DNA of 53,229 bases from Burkholderiaceae bacterium (GTDB lineage Bacteria > Pseudomonadota > Gammaproteobacteria > Burkholderiales > Burkholderiaceae), in the NCBI GenBank assembly GCA_947448305.1, contig CANFME010000005.1, positions 1 through 53,229 of the forward strand. Direction: 5' to 3'. Both the position numbers and the translations under genes were made by a program. The notes beneath the pieces are model-generated. The model saw nothing but the letters and a program-made list of their open reading frames with translations, searched no databases and had not been told where the DNA came from. Shown here in pieces: positions 27,201-36,175 of the stretch. Position 1 is the first letter of the stretch, and every line of letters begins with the position of its first letter.

Positions 27201-28162
27201 ACAAAACGAATTCCAGGAACAGTGAGAGAGGTTTCAGCTACGTTCGTAGATAAAATAATTCTGCGACCACCCCCTTGTCCAAAAACCTTTTCTTGCTCAG
27301 AGATGGATTGCCTTGCAAATAAACTCAGTATTTCTGGTTGATACTTTTGCATCAGGCTCAGATCTTTTCTTAAAACCTGTTCACACTCCCTGATTTCGCG
27401 CTCTCCAGGAAAAAAGACCAAGATATCACCCGCTCCAGAGACACCTGATTGCCATAATTCTAGAATCGCATCTTTAATTGCTTCTGATTGTTCTTTGCTA
27501 TCTTTTGATTCACGCCCATCTTTCGTCAACGTTAAATCAATCGGGCGATAACGAACTTCAACGGGATAAAGTCTCCCACTCACCTCAATAATGGGGACAT
27601 TTACATCAATGGATGAAAAATGTTTAGCGAAAGCTGTCGCATCGATTGTGGCAGAAGTAATAATGACTTTTAAGTCAGGTCGTTTCGGTAGTATTTGCTT
27701 CAAATACCCTAAAAGAAAGTCAATATTTAAACTTCTCTCATGAGCTTCATCGATGATGATCGTGTCATAGGCCAACAATAGCGGATCATTTTGAGTTTGC
27801 GCCAACAAAATACCATCGGTCATTAGCTTGATAGAAGCAGTGGCACTTGATTTATCGCTAAATCTTACTTGGAAACCAACATCTTGACCAAGGGGTGTTC
27901 CTAATTCTTGAGCAATTCTTTTCGCTGTGGCAGTAGCCGCGATTCTTCTAGGTTGGGTATGACCAATTAAACGATTTGTCTGATTCATCTTTCCCCGACC
28001 AATAGACAAACAAATTTTTGGTAACTGAGTTGTTTTACCTGAGCCCGTCTCTCCACAAACAATTACCACCGGATGGTCTTTAATTGCCTGCGCGATAATA
28101 GCTCTTTGACCACTAACTGGTAAAAGTTCGGGAAATTCGATGTTTATGTGAGATTTTTCCAA
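24236..28162 (-). CDS. hrpA: ATP-dependent RNA helicase HrpA
   Basis: HrpA is a large DEAH-box helicase implicated in mRNA processing and rescue of stalled ribosomes. The helicase core has GETGSGKTTQ (Walker A), DEAH, TSATI, STNVAETSLTVPGI and QRAGRCGR. OB-fold/HA2 regions follow, then the long C-terminal domain specific to HrpA (DUF3418-type), giving 1308 residues, the normal length. The start is TTG at 28162; no in-frame ATG exists before the Walker A motif and no clear ribosome binding site is seen. It heads the series that continues into the propeller-deacetylase-desaturase genes and is divergent from argA. Confidence 0.96.
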   Translation of the reverse strand: MEKSHINIEFPELLPVSGQRAIIAQAIKDHPVVIVCGETGSGKTTQLPKICLSIGRGKMNQTNRLIGHTQPRRIAATATAKRIAQELGTPLGQDVGFQVRFSDKSSATASIKLMTDGILLAQTQNDPLLLAYDTIIIDEAHERSLNIDFLLGYLKQILPKRPDLKVIITSATIDATAFAKHFSSIDVNVPIIEVSGRLYPVEVRYRPIDLTLTKDGRESKDSKEQSEAIKDAILELWQSGVSGAGDILVFFPGEREIRECEQVLRKDLSLMQKYQPEILSLFARQSISEQEKVFGQGGGRRIILSTNVAETSLTVPGIRFVIDTGLARVKRYSYRNKVEQLQIESISQAAAKQRAGRCGRVSEGICIRLYSEEDFLARPGQTDPEILRSSLAAVILRMAALKLSRIQDFPFLQPPLGRAISDGVQLLEELGAVESSENSFGKIIELTPIGKELAKLPLDPKVSRMLIAARENQALKEVLIIASALAIQDPRDRPLEQAQVADRAHQIFADTQSEFLSYIKMMVWYQQALSQKLSHRALDALCKKQFISPRRMREWLDVYRQLQSLLNEQGWRENKIEATYEQIHVSLLTGLLGNIAKKSEQEKIYDGTRGIKLNIWPGSNLSKKVGNWLVASELIETNRLYARTIAKIDPRWVEKICQHRLIKSWSDPFWDQRTGEMMAHEQGALYGLVLYNGRKVRFSLMQPEEARLLFIQRAMVEGELFGSTEIAQIQKQFGSVFKFFWLNHQLIRQVEAIEHRSRRQDVLVDDLIIFEFYQKILPPSVFSRSTLQAWLDKDSKNCEMLLLSKADLMRHSAVSVTNDRYPKTLTMMGSNLSLTYHFEPGSPKDGVTLIVPIAFLNQIDQRKCDWLVPGLCVEKVNLYLKTLPQKLRRYCVPLPEYAKQFIDRSLDSEQFGKGDLLDALIADIREITKVVMQRADFRPENLPPHCFMNYRLIDQHGRQLELERNLSLLQGKYVHEVREIFSKAAAEAVQQVISPKTLQNEKISSETLHNPQKEVKESSQESSPKITHWSFGELPEILEIQKNRQVLLGYPALEDHLTYCELNVYDDPVKARAVHLKGLRRLFSLAQKDSIKALQKQLPGARELGLLFLQIGTPEHLMEQIIDLALNRACLNEPLPKNQEEFMARLQAGKTKLSLIAQEIARHVSVALQNYHEVQKKLSQVKLISPTAHSDIAQQLVDLVYPDFVMATPYEQLIHLPRYLKGILVRVEKLRGALSRDQENQHNFTQLKRQWQRILQNQGTNGNHQAQKTQEIRWQFEELRVALFAQELKTPVPMSIKRMEKIILSFQG

Positions 28163-28202
28163 CTTTAAATACTTTTTTTAGCAATTAGAATGATAAGCGT
28201 CC

Positions 28203-28208
28203 TATAAT
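28203..28208 (+). promoter_or_regulatory. -10 box of argA
   Basis: A perfect TATAAT ends 8 bases before the argA ATG at 28217. The -35 is weak (TAGCAA or TTAGCA, 18-19 bases upstream). Transcription from it would begin at or just before the start codon, giving a leaderless or nearly leaderless mRNA. There is no ribosome binding site before that ATG. Confidence 0.45.
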
Positions 28209-28216
28209 TTTCGCTT

Positions 28217-29596
28217 ATGTTGAATAATTCCTCCCAAAATTCAAATTCTGACTCGATGAACACTACTCCAGCAGAATTAGACACCTTTCCATTCGTGAGT
28301 TGGTTAAGGACTGTTGCGCCTTATATTCACTCATTTCATGGTAAGACTTTCGTAATTGCCTTTGCGGGTGAATTAGCAACAGATAGTGAATTAGAAAACC
28401 TGGTTGAAGACATTGCCATGTTGCATGCAATGGGTATGCGTATTGTACTAGTTCATGGCTCTAGACCGCAAATTCAGGAACAGTTAGCCCTTCACTCAAT
28501 TGAAGCGAGATACGGTACAGGGCAAATGTTAGGCTATCGGATTACCGATTCAGAAACCATGGAATGCGTAAAAGAAGCAGTTGGTGAATTAAGGCTAGAT
28601 ATTGAAGCCTGCTTTAGCCAAGGACTTCCTAATACTCCAATGGCAGGTTCAAGAATTTCAGTCATTTCTGGTAACTTTATTACAGCACGCCCTGTCGGCA
28701 TTGTGAACGGTGTAGATTTTGTGCACACTGGTCTAGTGCGTAAAGTTGACCATGAGTCGATCATGATGTCTTTAGATCATAACAAAATTGTTCTCTTATC
28801 TCCTCTTGGTTTTTCACCAACTGGACAAGCCTTTAATCTTGCCTACGAAGATGTTGCTTGCTCCGCAGCAACTGCATTAAAAGCAGATAAGCTAATTTTC
28901 TTATCAAACGTTCATGGGCTAAAAGATGAATTAGGGGAGCATATTGCGGAAATATCATTACCCCAGCTCACGCCGATGCTCGGGCCCGAAGGTATGGAAC
29001 CCGGTGAACTAAGATCTTTACTTCACACGGCTGTTAAAGCCATTAAACTAGGCGTTAACCGTGTTCACCTTTTGCCACATAATCGAGATGGTGCAGTACT
29101 TGAAGAACTCTTTACCCACGATGGGATTGGTACGATGATTGTTGCTTCCGATATCGAAAACCTTAGGGAAGCCACGATAGACGATGTTGGCGGTATTCTC
29201 CAAATCATTTCTCCTTTGGAAGACGAAGGTGTTCTTGCACCTCGCGGACGTGATGTAATAGAACGTGATATTTCATGCTTTTCTGTAATTGAGCACGACC
29301 ATGTTATCTTTGGCTGTGCTGCCCTATTTCAATTCTCAGGTGGATTGGGTGAGCTAGCTTGTTTAGCAGTTGACCCCGAAACCCAAGGGACTGGGGACGG
29401 CGAAAGATTATTGAAACGGATTGAAGCACGTGCCAAAGAAATTGGCATCAAAAGACTCTTTGTACTTACAACAAGAACAGAACATTGGTTTTTAAAACGT
29501 GGCTTTATCAAGAGTTCCGTTGACGAACTCCCAAAAGAAAGAAAATCGCATTACAACTGGGATCGACGATCCATGGTTTTAATCAAAACACTTTAA
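28217..29596 (+). CDS. argA: N-acetylglutamate synthase
   Basis: ArgA makes N-acetylglutamate, the first step of arginine synthesis. It has an amino-acid-kinase-like domain (about 40-300, with VLVHGSRPQIQEQL and MAGSRISVISGNFITARPVG), which binds arginine for feedback inhibition in this family, and a C-terminal GNAT acetyltransferase domain (about 315-455, with LACLAVDPETQGTGDGERLL). The length is normal. The start may be the ATG at 28217 or the one at 28256; neither has a ribosome binding site. It is divergent from hrpA and is followed after 30 bases by yggX, the common Burkholderiales order. Confidence 0.95.
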   Translation: MLNNSSQNSNSDSMNTTPAELDTFPFVSWLRTVAPYIHSFHGKTFVIAFAGELATDSELENLVEDIAMLHAMGMRIVLVHGSRPQIQEQLALHSIEARYGTGQMLGYRITDSETMECVKEAVGELRLDIEACFSQGLPNTPMAGSRISVISGNFITARPVGIVNGVDFVHTGLVRKVDHESIMMSLDHNKIVLLSPLGFSPTGQAFNLAYEDVACSAATALKADKLIFLSNVHGLKDELGEHIAEISLPQLTPMLGPEGMEPGELRSLLHTAVKAIKLGVNRVHLLPHNRDGAVLEELFTHDGIGTMIVASDIENLREATIDDVGGILQIISPLEDEGVLAPRGRDVIERDISCFSVIEHDHVIFGCAALFQFSGGLGELACLAVDPETQGTGDGERLLKRIEARAKEIGIKRLFVLTTRTEHWFLKRGFIKSSVDELPKERKSHYNWDRRSMVLIKTL

Positions 29597-29626
29597 AAAC
29601 TCTTTAAAAACATAACCGAGGTTAAT

Positions 29627-29902
29627 ATGACAAGAATGGTCCAGTGCGTTAAGTTAGGCAAGGAAGCAGAAGGTTTACAGTTCGCTCCAGTTCCCGGAGA
29701 CTTGGGAAAAAAGATTTGGAATACTGTATCAAAAGAAGCTTGGGCTGATTGGTTGAATCACCAAACAATGCTCATCAACGAAAATCGTTTGAATATGGCG
29801 GATGCAAGAGCACGTCAATATTTACTAAAACAAACGGAACAGTATTTCTTTGGCGATGGCGCAGATCTTGCGACAGGCTACGTTCCACCATCAAATACTT
29901 AA
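29627..29902 (+). CDS. yggX: Probable Fe(2+)-trafficking protein
   Basis: This 91-residue cytoplasmic protein matches YggX: the N-terminal [28 protein letters not shown] segment with the conserved cysteine, [18 protein letters not shown], and a C-terminal [12 protein letters not shown]. YggX protects iron-sulfur clusters and limits oxidative damage in enteric bacteria. Start at ATG 29627 with GAGG about 8 bases upstream. Probably co-transcribed with argA. Confidence 0.95.
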   Translation: MTRMVQCVKLGKEAEGLQFAPVPGDLGKKIWNTVSKEAWADWLNHQTMLINENRLNMADARARQYLLKQTEQYFFGDGADLATGYVPPSNT

Positions 29903-29914
29903 GAAATACTCAGA

Positions 29915-29945
29915 AGATAAGGACAACACTCAGTTGTTTTTATCT
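29915..29945 (+). terminator. Hairpin between yggX and rpiA, possible terminator
   Basis: AGATAAGGACAAC (29915-29927) pairs with GTTGTTTTTATCT (29933-29945) over 13 positions when two G-U pairs are allowed in the rightward RNA. The run of five T lies within the right arm. It overlaps the last codons of the convergent rpiA and is the only structure available to end the argA-yggX transcript. Confidence 0.5.
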
Positions 29946-30643
29946 GTTCTGAAATGGATAGTTTGCACGTTATCATTTAGAGGTACTAGAAGAGTATCAG
30001 CTGATTGCACGGCAAAAATTCCATTACAAATTACTCCTGGCAATTGATTTAATTGGGTTTCTAGCGCTAAGGGTTTATCAATAGTGAGTCCTTTAACATC
30101 TAAAATCCAGGCCTGATTGTCAGTCACAAAATTTTGGTTCAAGTCAGATTTTGCTTTACGTAATTCAACATGACCCCCTATCGATTCCAAAAATCTTTTT
30201 ATTTGTGCACTCGCCATCGGAATCACTTCTACTGGCAATGGAAATAGTCCGAGAACACTTACAAGTTTTGTGGCATCACATATACAAATAAACTGATCAG
30301 CCAAAGAAGCGACAATTTTTTCTCTGGTTAAAGCACCCCCGCCACCTTTAATCATGTTTCCGTGAGGATCAATTTCATCGGCCCCATCAATATACAAAGG
30401 TAAGGATTTAACTTGATTGGCATCCAAAACCTTAAAACCTCTATCTTGCAAACGTTGAGTCGTTGTGTCAGAACTAGAAACAACACCTTCAAAATAGCTA
30501 GCATGAGCATGGAGTTCATCAATCAAAAAATTAACCGTAGAACCTGTCCCCATACCTATCAAAGATTGAGGAGGTAATAAAGTTAAGATTTCTTGAACAG
30601 CAGCTTTGGCTACTAATTGCTTTAATTCATCCTGAGTCATCAT
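29930..30643 (-). CDS. rpiA: Ribose-5-phosphate isomerase A
   Basis: RpiA interconverts ribose-5-phosphate and ribulose-5-phosphate in the pentose phosphate pathway. Motifs are IGMGTGSTVNFLIDEL, SSDTTTQRLQDRG, DGADEID, and KGGGGALTREKIVA. At 237 residues it is slightly longer than E. coli RpiA. ATG codons at 30643 and 30640 are both possible, with AAGG 5-8 bases upstream. It is divergent from tal, another gene of the same pathway. Confidence 0.96.
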   Translation of the reverse strand: MMTQDELKQLVAKAAVQEILTLLPPQSLIGMGTGSTVNFLIDELHAHASYFEGVVSSSDTTTQRLQDRGFKVLDANQVKSLPLYIDGADEIDPHGNMIKGGGGALTREKIVASLADQFICICDATKLVSVLGLFPLPVEVIPMASAQIKRFLESIGGHVELRKAKSDLNQNFVTDNQAWILDVKGLTIDKPLALETQLNQLPGVICNGIFAVQSADTLLVPLNDNVQTIHFRTDKNN

Positions 30644-30706
30644 GATTACCTTATATTTATACTAACTATTTTAGCTTTCTCGGCTAGGAAATTCATTAAT
30701 ATTGGG

Positions 30707-30712
30707 TAAAAT
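30707..30712 (+). promoter_or_regulatory. -10 box of tal
   Basis: TAAAAT (5 of 6 to consensus) ends 6 bases before the tal ATG at 30719, so the transcript would start at or within a base or two of the start codon. I see no ribosome binding site and no good -35. This is the second case in the window of a likely leaderless mRNA. Confidence 0.35.
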
Positions 30713-30718
30713 AAGTTT

Positions 30719-31669
30719 ATGAATTTACTTGATCAATTAAAAAACGTAACCGTTGTTGTTGCTGATACTGGCGATTTTGAGCGGATGAAAAACTTTACGC
30801 CCAAAGACGCTACGACCAATCCTAGCTTGATTTTGAAGGCGGCTCAACTCCCTGCTTATCGCTATCTCATTGATTCCATTATCCAGAAATACCCCGATGC
30901 CGATGTCAACCAACTGATTGACTACTTATTAGTAGCTTTTGGTATTGAGATTTTAAACATTATTCCAGGGCGAGTTTCTACTGAGATTGATGCCGAACTC
31001 TCTTATGATCTCGACGCTTCCATTGCAAAAGCTCATCAAATTATCGCGCTTTATAAAGATGCAGGGATCGATAAAGACCGAATCTTAATTAAAATTGCAG
31101 CAACTTGGGAAGGGATACAGTCAGCAAGGATACTTGAGAGTGAGGGAATTCACTGCAATCTCACCTTGGTTTTTAATCTGATGCAAGCGGCTAGTTGCGC
31201 TGAAGCAAAGGTGAAATTAATTTCCCCATTCATAGGCCGAATTACTGACTGGCACAAGAAAAATTTGGGTGACCATTGGGATGAGTCAACCATGTCAGGC
31301 CTAAACGATCCCGGCGTCTTATCGACGTCTAAAATTTATAATTATTTCAAATATTTTGATATTCAAACTGAAATCATGGGAGCAAGTTTTCGAAATATTG
31401 AACAAATCCAAGCATTAGCAGGTTGTGACCTATTAACCATTAGCCCTGAGTTACTTGAACAACTCCAACAATCTCAGGGTGACTTAAAAACTCAATTAAG
31501 TTTTTTAAAATCAAAAACAATGTCTTTTGACTCTATCCAATGCGATGAGGTTTCATTTCGAAATGAGATGAATAATGACCTAATGGCTTCAGAAAAATTG
31601 AGTGAAGGAATTCGAAATTTTGTTTCTGATACGAAAAAACTAAAAGAGTTGTTAAGTTCTTGGCAGTAA
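30719..31669 (+). CDS. tal: Transaldolase
   Basis: Transaldolase transfers dihydroxyacetone units between sugar phosphates. It matches the 316-residue class I enzyme: TTNPSLILKAAQ, SYDLDASIAKA, the Schiff-base lysine in ILIKIAATWEGIQ (Lys125), CNLTLVF, and SPFIGRITDW. It is divergent from rpiA over a 75-base gap and convergent with rlmB. Confidence 0.96.
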   Translation: MNLLDQLKNVTVVVADTGDFERMKNFTPKDATTNPSLILKAAQLPAYRYLIDSIIQKYPDADVNQLIDYLLVAFGIEILNIIPGRVSTEIDAELSYDLDASIAKAHQIIALYKDAGIDKDRILIKIAATWEGIQSARILESEGIHCNLTLVFNLMQAASCAEAKVKLISPFIGRITDWHKKNLGDHWDESTMSGLNDPGVLSTSKIYNYFKYFDIQTEIMGASFRNIEQIQALAGCDLLTISPELLEQLQQSQGDLKTQLSFLKSKTMSFDSIQCDEVSFRNEMNNDLMASEKLSEGIRNFVSDTKKLKELLSSWQ

Positions 31670-31694
31670 AAGTAATCTTCCCATCACTTTTACT
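31665..31694. terminator. AT-rich hairpin between tal and rlmB
   Basis: AGTAAAAGT (31665-31673) and ACTTTTACT (31686-31694) form a 9-bp perfect stem with a 12-base loop. It spans the 20-base gap between the convergent stop codons of tal and rlmB. No true T-run follows on either strand, so its strength as a terminator is doubtful. Confidence 0.35.
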
Positions 31695-32436
31695 TTGGCA
31701 ACCTTTGTCGTAAAGCTTCATATAAACAAACGCCACTAGCAACTGAAACATTCAAACTTTCAACTCCACCTGACATTGGAATGTTTACCAGTTCGTCACA
31801 GGTTTCCTTCGTAAGCCTTCTCATACCTTCTCCCTCAGCGCCCATCACAAGAGCAATAGAGCCTGTCAGATCGTGTTCATAAATCGATTTGGGAGCATCC
31901 TCTGATGTGCCGATAATCCAGACACCAAGTTCTTGTAATTCACGCATCGTTCTTGCTAAATTAGTCACCGCTATGAATGGCATCGTTTCGGCAGCACCAC
32001 TAGCAACTTTACTCACCGTAGCATTCAATTGGGCAGACCGGTCCTTTGGCACAATGATTGCATCTGCTCCAGCACCATCAGCAACCCTTAAACAAGCCCC
32101 TAAATTGTGAGGATCTGTCACGCCATCTAAAATCAAAAGTAGTACTTTTTTGTTGCCAAGTGAATCCATCAACTCAGGTATCGTTCTAGCCATTGAGGTG
32201 GGCTCTGCAAAGGCAACAACACCTTGGTGACGGTCATGCCCTGCTAATTGGCGCAGACGCTCGGTATCAGCTTGATGAAGTTTTCTTCCTAGTAACTCAT
32301 TAGCAACCTCGATAAAGTCTTTCATCCTACGATCTCTTCTAGAAAGATCATAGTAAACAGTTTTAAGACTATCGGGAGCCTGACGAATTCTGGAAATTAC
32401 TGCATGAAAACCTACTAAAATTTGCTGACTCATCAA
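31690..32436 (-). CDS. rlmB: 23S rRNA (guanosine-2'-O)-methyltransferase RlmB
   Basis: RlmB methylates G2251 of 23S rRNA. A SpoU_sub_bind domain (about 1-75) precedes the knotted SpoU methyltransferase domain with [35 protein letters not shown], and [18 protein letters not shown]. At 248 residues it is full length. Its ATG overlaps the rnr stop by 4 bases, so it is coupled to ribonuclease R. Confidence 0.96.
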   Translation of the reverse strand: MMSQQILVGFHAVISRIRQAPDSLKTVYYDLSRRDRRMKDFIEVANELLGRKLHQADTERLRQLAGHDRHQGVVAFAEPTSMARTIPELMDSLGNKKVLLLILDGVTDPHNLGACLRVADGAGADAIIVPKDRSAQLNATVSKVASGAAETMPFIAVTNLARTMRELQELGVWIIGTSEDAPKSIYEHDLTGSIALVMGAEGEGMRRLTKETCDELVNIPMSGGVESLNVSVASGVCLYEALRQRLPK

Positions 32437-34793
32437 CTACGACTCCGAGTTTTATGTGAGGATACCAAAGTGCCTACTGGTTTATCCGAGTTTACTAAAG
32501 AACTTTTAGAATTACTTTTCGCTTTCGATTTGTTACCAGCTTTGGCAGCAGCAGATTTTTTTGATGCCTTAGACCTTAAAGGCTGAGGTGCCTTTTCGAG
32601 TGGTCTAGTATGTTTAGAAGCTGCTTTTTTTTGTGGCTTACCAGCATCATCCATCGTCAGAATTGGAGAATAGCGCCCTCTATCTTGACTATTCTTTACT
32701 AAACTAAATTCAATTTTTCTAGCATCGAGATCGACCCTACTGACTAAGATATGTACTCTATCACCAATTCGATAGCGAATCCCGGTTCTCTCGCCGCGCA
32801 ATTCTTGGCGAGCTTCATCATACTGAAAATAATCGCCACCCAACTCAGAGATATGGATTAAGCCTTCTACAAATAAAGTTTCCAACTGTACAAATAATCC
32901 AAAGGTTGTAGCCCCAGTAATTGTTCCTGCAAACTCTTGACCTAAGCGATCTCGCATAAAGTAGCATTTCAGCCATGACTCAACATCTCTAGAAGCTTCA
33001 TCTGCCCTTCTTTCGTTAGCTGAACAGTGAACTCCTAATTGCGCCCAAGCCGCCATATCAACTCCATCACTGGCAGTTTTTCTTCGCGGCTTAGTACTAC
33101 CTCCATCATTCGAAATATCAGTAGCGATTTGTTGTTTTACTTGCGCAACATTTACCCTACCTGGTCCTTTTCTTGGCATTGCCAAATTGAGAGGAACATC
33201 TTCTGGGATAGATGGCTTATAGTTTTTCTTGGCCAAAATTGCTTTAATGGTTCGGTGGACCAATAAATCTGGATAACGACGAATCGGACTTGTAAAGTGC
33301 GTATAGGCTGGATAAGCTAATCCAAAATGTCCCAAGTTCTCAGGTTGATAAACTGCTTGCTGCATTGAGCGAAGTATCACTGTTTGCAACATGGAGGCAT
33401 CTGGTCTAGGTTTAATCGATTGAATCAATTTTGCATAATCCATCGGATGCGGTTTGGTACTTCCCTCTAGAGTTAAACCAGAAGATCTCAACACGTCTCT
33501 TAAAGCGTTTACTTTTTCTATGGTCGGCTCTCCATGGACTCGAAATAAGCTCGAATGATTTTTAGCGCCAATAAAATTAGCAGCACATACGTTTGCTACC
33601 AACATACATTCTTCAATTAAACGGTGAGCGTCATTGCGTGTTCTTGGTTCAATTCTTTCAATCTTCCCAAACTCATTACTGATAATCTGTGTCTCGGTTG
33701 TATCAAAATCGATTGCTCCTCTTTTCTCACGGGAGACTTTTAATACATGGAATAATTTATATAAATTTTGCAAATGGGGCTTTAAATTTGCAAACTTAGT
33801 TGCTTCAGGCCCACTGGTATTACTTAAAATTTCCCAAACGGTGTTGTATGTAAAGCGTTGCACCGAATGCATAATCGCGGGGTAGAACTGATAGGCTAAA
33901 ATTTGACCTTTATGATCAATGATGGCGTCACTTACCATACACAGACGATCAACGGACGGCTTTAAAGAACACAATCCATTAGAAATCTTCTCTGGCAACA
34001 TCGGAATGACTCGTCTTGGGAAATAGACGGATGTGCCCCGTCGTATTGCATCAGAATCTAAGGGGTGACCTGGCTTAACGTAATGGGAGACGTCTGCAAT
34101 CGCAACAATTAATCGAAAACATTTCGATCCTTTATAGTTGGTTGGCTCACAATAAACTGCGTCATCAAAATCTCGCGCATCTTCACCATCAATCGTTACT
34201 AGCGGAATATCTCTTAAATCTACTCGACCTTCTAAATCTGACTCCTGAACTGCATCTGGAAGTGCTGCGGCTTCTTTGACAGTTGCTGGTGAAAACTCGT
34301 GGGGCACGCCATACTTTCTAACCGCAATTTCGATTTCCATCCCCGGATCATCAATGTCGCCTAATATCTCTACCACCCTACCTACAGCCTGTCGATAACT
34401 ATCAGGGTAATCAATGATTTCTACGCTTACGACTTGCCCCATCTTGGCATTCATATAACCTTTAGGGGGTATTAAAATATCGTGAGATATTCTTTTATCC
34501 TCCGGTGCCACAATTAAAACGCCGTTTTCATTTAAAAGTCGTCCAATTACGAATCGATTTGCTCTAAGAACCACTTCTGAAATTTGTCCTTCAGGCCTTC
34601 CCTTACGATCCGTACCCGCGATTCTAACGATGACGCGATCGCCATGCATCACACGTGCCATTTCTCTTTCTGAAAGAAAAATATCCAACTGTCCGTCATC
34701 TGGAACGACGAATCCAAAACCATCTCGATGACCTTGAACTATGCCAGTTCTTTCATCTTTTTTTTCTTTTAGGGGATTGGATTGTTTTATCAT
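32433..34793 (-). CDS. rnr: Ribonuclease R
   Basis: RNase R is a 3'-5' exoribonuclease that degrades structured RNA. The order is cold-shock domains (about 15-160, with [13 protein letters not shown]), the RNB catalytic domain with the [12 protein letters not shown] acidic cluster, an S1 domain ([16 protein letters not shown]) and a Lys/Ser-rich tail (about 715-786). An insertion of about 35 residues within the C-terminal part of RNB (around [18 protein letters not shown]) is richer in polar residues than usual. First gene of rnr-rlmB. Confidence 0.95.
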   Translation of the reverse strand: MIKQSNPLKEKKDERTGIVQGHRDGFGFVVPDDGQLDIFLSEREMARVMHGDRVIVRIAGTDRKGRPEGQISEVVLRANRFVIGRLLNENGVLIVAPEDKRISHDILIPPKGYMNAKMGQVVSVEIIDYPDSYRQAVGRVVEILGDIDDPGMEIEIAVRKYGVPHEFSPATVKEAAALPDAVQESDLEGRVDLRDIPLVTIDGEDARDFDDAVYCEPTNYKGSKCFRLIVAIADVSHYVKPGHPLDSDAIRRGTSVYFPRRVIPMLPEKISNGLCSLKPSVDRLCMVSDAIIDHKGQILAYQFYPAIMHSVQRFTYNTVWEILSNTSGPEATKFANLKPHLQNLYKLFHVLKVSREKRGAIDFDTTETQIISNEFGKIERIEPRTRNDAHRLIEECMLVANVCAANFIGAKNHSSLFRVHGEPTIEKVNALRDVLRSSGLTLEGSTKPHPMDYAKLIQSIKPRPDASMLQTVILRSMQQAVYQPENLGHFGLAYPAYTHFTSPIRRYPDLLVHRTIKAILAKKNYKPSIPEDVPLNLAMPRKGPGRVNVAQVKQQIATDISNDGGSTKPRRKTASDGVDMAAWAQLGVHCSANERRADEASRDVESWLKCYFMRDRLGQEFAGTITGATTFGLFVQLETLFVEGLIHISELGGDYFQYDEARQELRGERTGIRYRIGDRVHILVSRVDLDARKIEFSLVKNSQDRGRYSPILTMDDAGKPQKKAASKHTRPLEKAPQPLRSKASKKSAAAKAGNKSKAKSNSKSSLVNSDKPVGTLVSSHKTRSRS

Positions 34794-34867
34794 GAGGGCC
34801 TGTTTAAAGTTCTATACTAACTACGATAATAACAACTAATTTAACTCATTTCGGAGAACATTTAAAA

Positions 34868-35326
34868 TTGTCGGAAAAAACACGCATCATAGTTGACACC
34901 AACATATTACTAGACATTATTTATTTCGAAGACCCCCATGTTAAAGACCTTACAAAAGCAATTGAAAGTGATCATCTTGAAGCGTGGTCTTGCAACTTGA
35001 TCTGGGATGAGTTTCTTGATGTGATGCGACGCCCCGCTTTTTACAAAAATGAAGAAATCCATCAAAAAATGATTGAAAAAGCACTAAAATATTTTCAATT
35101 TGAAACCAGTAAAATACCACCTTCGTCCTATAAATGTAGGGATCCAGATGATCAAATTTTCATTGATTTAGCTGTAATAAAAGCACCCTGTTGGTTAATT
35201 AGTCGAGATCTTGAGGTATTAAAACTAGCTAAAAAATTAAAACTAGTTAATGTCGAAGTTACTTCGAATAAGAAAACAAAACTTTCGCTAATACCTCCAT
35301 GGGAGAGCATCATTCAAATAGCCTAA
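34868..35326 (+). CDS. Orphan PIN-domain ribonuclease-like protein
   Basis: A 152-residue PIN protein of the 'putative toxin-antitoxin, PIN family' kind. The acidic residues expected for metal-dependent RNA cleavage are present: IIVDTNILLD (Asp), WDEFLDV (Glu), CRDPDDQIFIDLA (Asp cluster) and ISRDLEVL (Asp). The start is TTG at 34868 with GGAG 12 bases upstream. No antitoxin gene is seen on either side; the upstream region belongs to divergent rnr and the next gene is a different family. It may be a chromosomal remnant toxin or a housekeeping nuclease. Confidence 0.8.
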   Translation: MSEKTRIIVDTNILLDIIYFEDPHVKDLTKAIESDHLEAWSCNLIWDEFLDVMRRPAFYKNEEIHQKMIEKALKYFQFETSKIPPSSYKCRDPDDQIFIDLAVIKAPCWLISRDLEVLKLAKKLKLVNVEVTSNKKTKLSLIPPWESIIQIA

Positions 35327-35419
35327 GATCTTTCCAACTTCAATAGGTATAGATATATACTATTTCCAATTGTCGTTAGTTAACGAGGCAATCCCCACCA
35401 ACCTTTATTAGAATTTTTT

Positions 35420-36121
35420 ATGCCCAGAATTCAATGGATTCCAGTCAATTTAAATGATCAGAGCCAAGAGCCCATGAACATTACGTATTTCGCTCCGGAG
35501 CCAGCTTTTGCATATTACCTTAAACAAAGAAAAGATTCTTTGTTGATGAAGTGCCCCGCATTTTCAGAGCAGCTAAAAAATACATATGTAATTAAAAGTC
35601 CCTATGACATTTCATTTAAATTTGATAAAGAATCAAAGAAATTAAAAACGAATAAAAATAGTCAAGAGTTTTACAATGAAAACATCAGTTTTAGACTGTC
35701 AGAAACAGACCCTATCATCGTCCATTTCTTTCCTCGCTATCTCTTCTTAACCGATAGCAAAACTCCGCTTCAAATCATCCAATCACCCCTATTGCTTCAA
35801 CCTAGCAAAGTGGGAATGGTTGCAGGCACCTTTGATATTTCTAAATGGGTACGTCCAATTGAATATGCCTTTGAAATATATGATGAAAACCCTATTCACA
35901 TTAAGCGTGGAGATCCATTATTTTTAGTTAAGTTTGTTACTTCTGAAAACACACCGATTCATTTAGAAAAGGGACTTATGAATCCAGACATTTTGGCTTT
36001 GACTAAAAACTGTATTAAAGTAAAAAAGCTGATCCCCCAAATGAATTTAAAAGCACTTTATTCTATGAGTGAAGAGTATGTCAATTTGATGCAAGACAAG
36101 ATCTGGGAAGATAAATCCTAA
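35420..36121 (+). CDS. Unrecognised soluble protein, possibly virus-related
   Basis: This 233-residue protein has no signal peptide or membrane segment and looks mainly beta-stranded. Notable segments are CPAF (46-49), VIKSPYDISFKFD, VHFFPRYLFLTD, VAGTFDISKWVRPIEYAFEI and IKRGDPLFLVKF. The pattern of SPYDI followed by GTFDIxKWxRPxE and RGDPLFxVxF reminds me of conserved proteins of T4-like aquatic phages; I hold this loosely. With the PIN gene it forms a plus-strand pocket between minus-strand core operons. A large hairpin follows. No function can be assigned. Confidence 0.75.
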   Translation: MPRIQWIPVNLNDQSQEPMNITYFAPEPAFAYYLKQRKDSLLMKCPAFSEQLKNTYVIKSPYDISFKFDKESKKLKTNKNSQEFYNENISFRLSETDPIIVHFFPRYLFLTDSKTPLQIIQSPLLLQPSKVGMVAGTFDISKWVRPIEYAFEIYDENPIHIKRGDPLFLVKFVTSENTPIHLEKGLMNPDILALTKNCIKVKKLIPQMNLKALYSMSEEYVNLMQDKIWEDKS

Positions 36122-36175
36122 CTACAGGGACCATATCTGTATTTATCCAAAAATACACTAACAGTTTAATAACTC

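Noticed and set aside
29749..30047. Overlapping plus-strand open frames around yggX and the rpiA end
   Set aside because: They are out-of-frame readings of yggX and rpiA with no family features.
34802..34860. Possible antitoxin gene upstream of the PIN gene
   Set aside because: Only about 74 bases separate the PIN gene from rnr and no short coding frame with a ribosome binding site is present.
35342..35363. Imperfect AT-rich inverted repeat (AATAGGTATA / TATACTATT) before the 35420 gene
   Set aside because: One unpaired base and very low complexity; TATACT could be a -10 box but no -35 is convincing.
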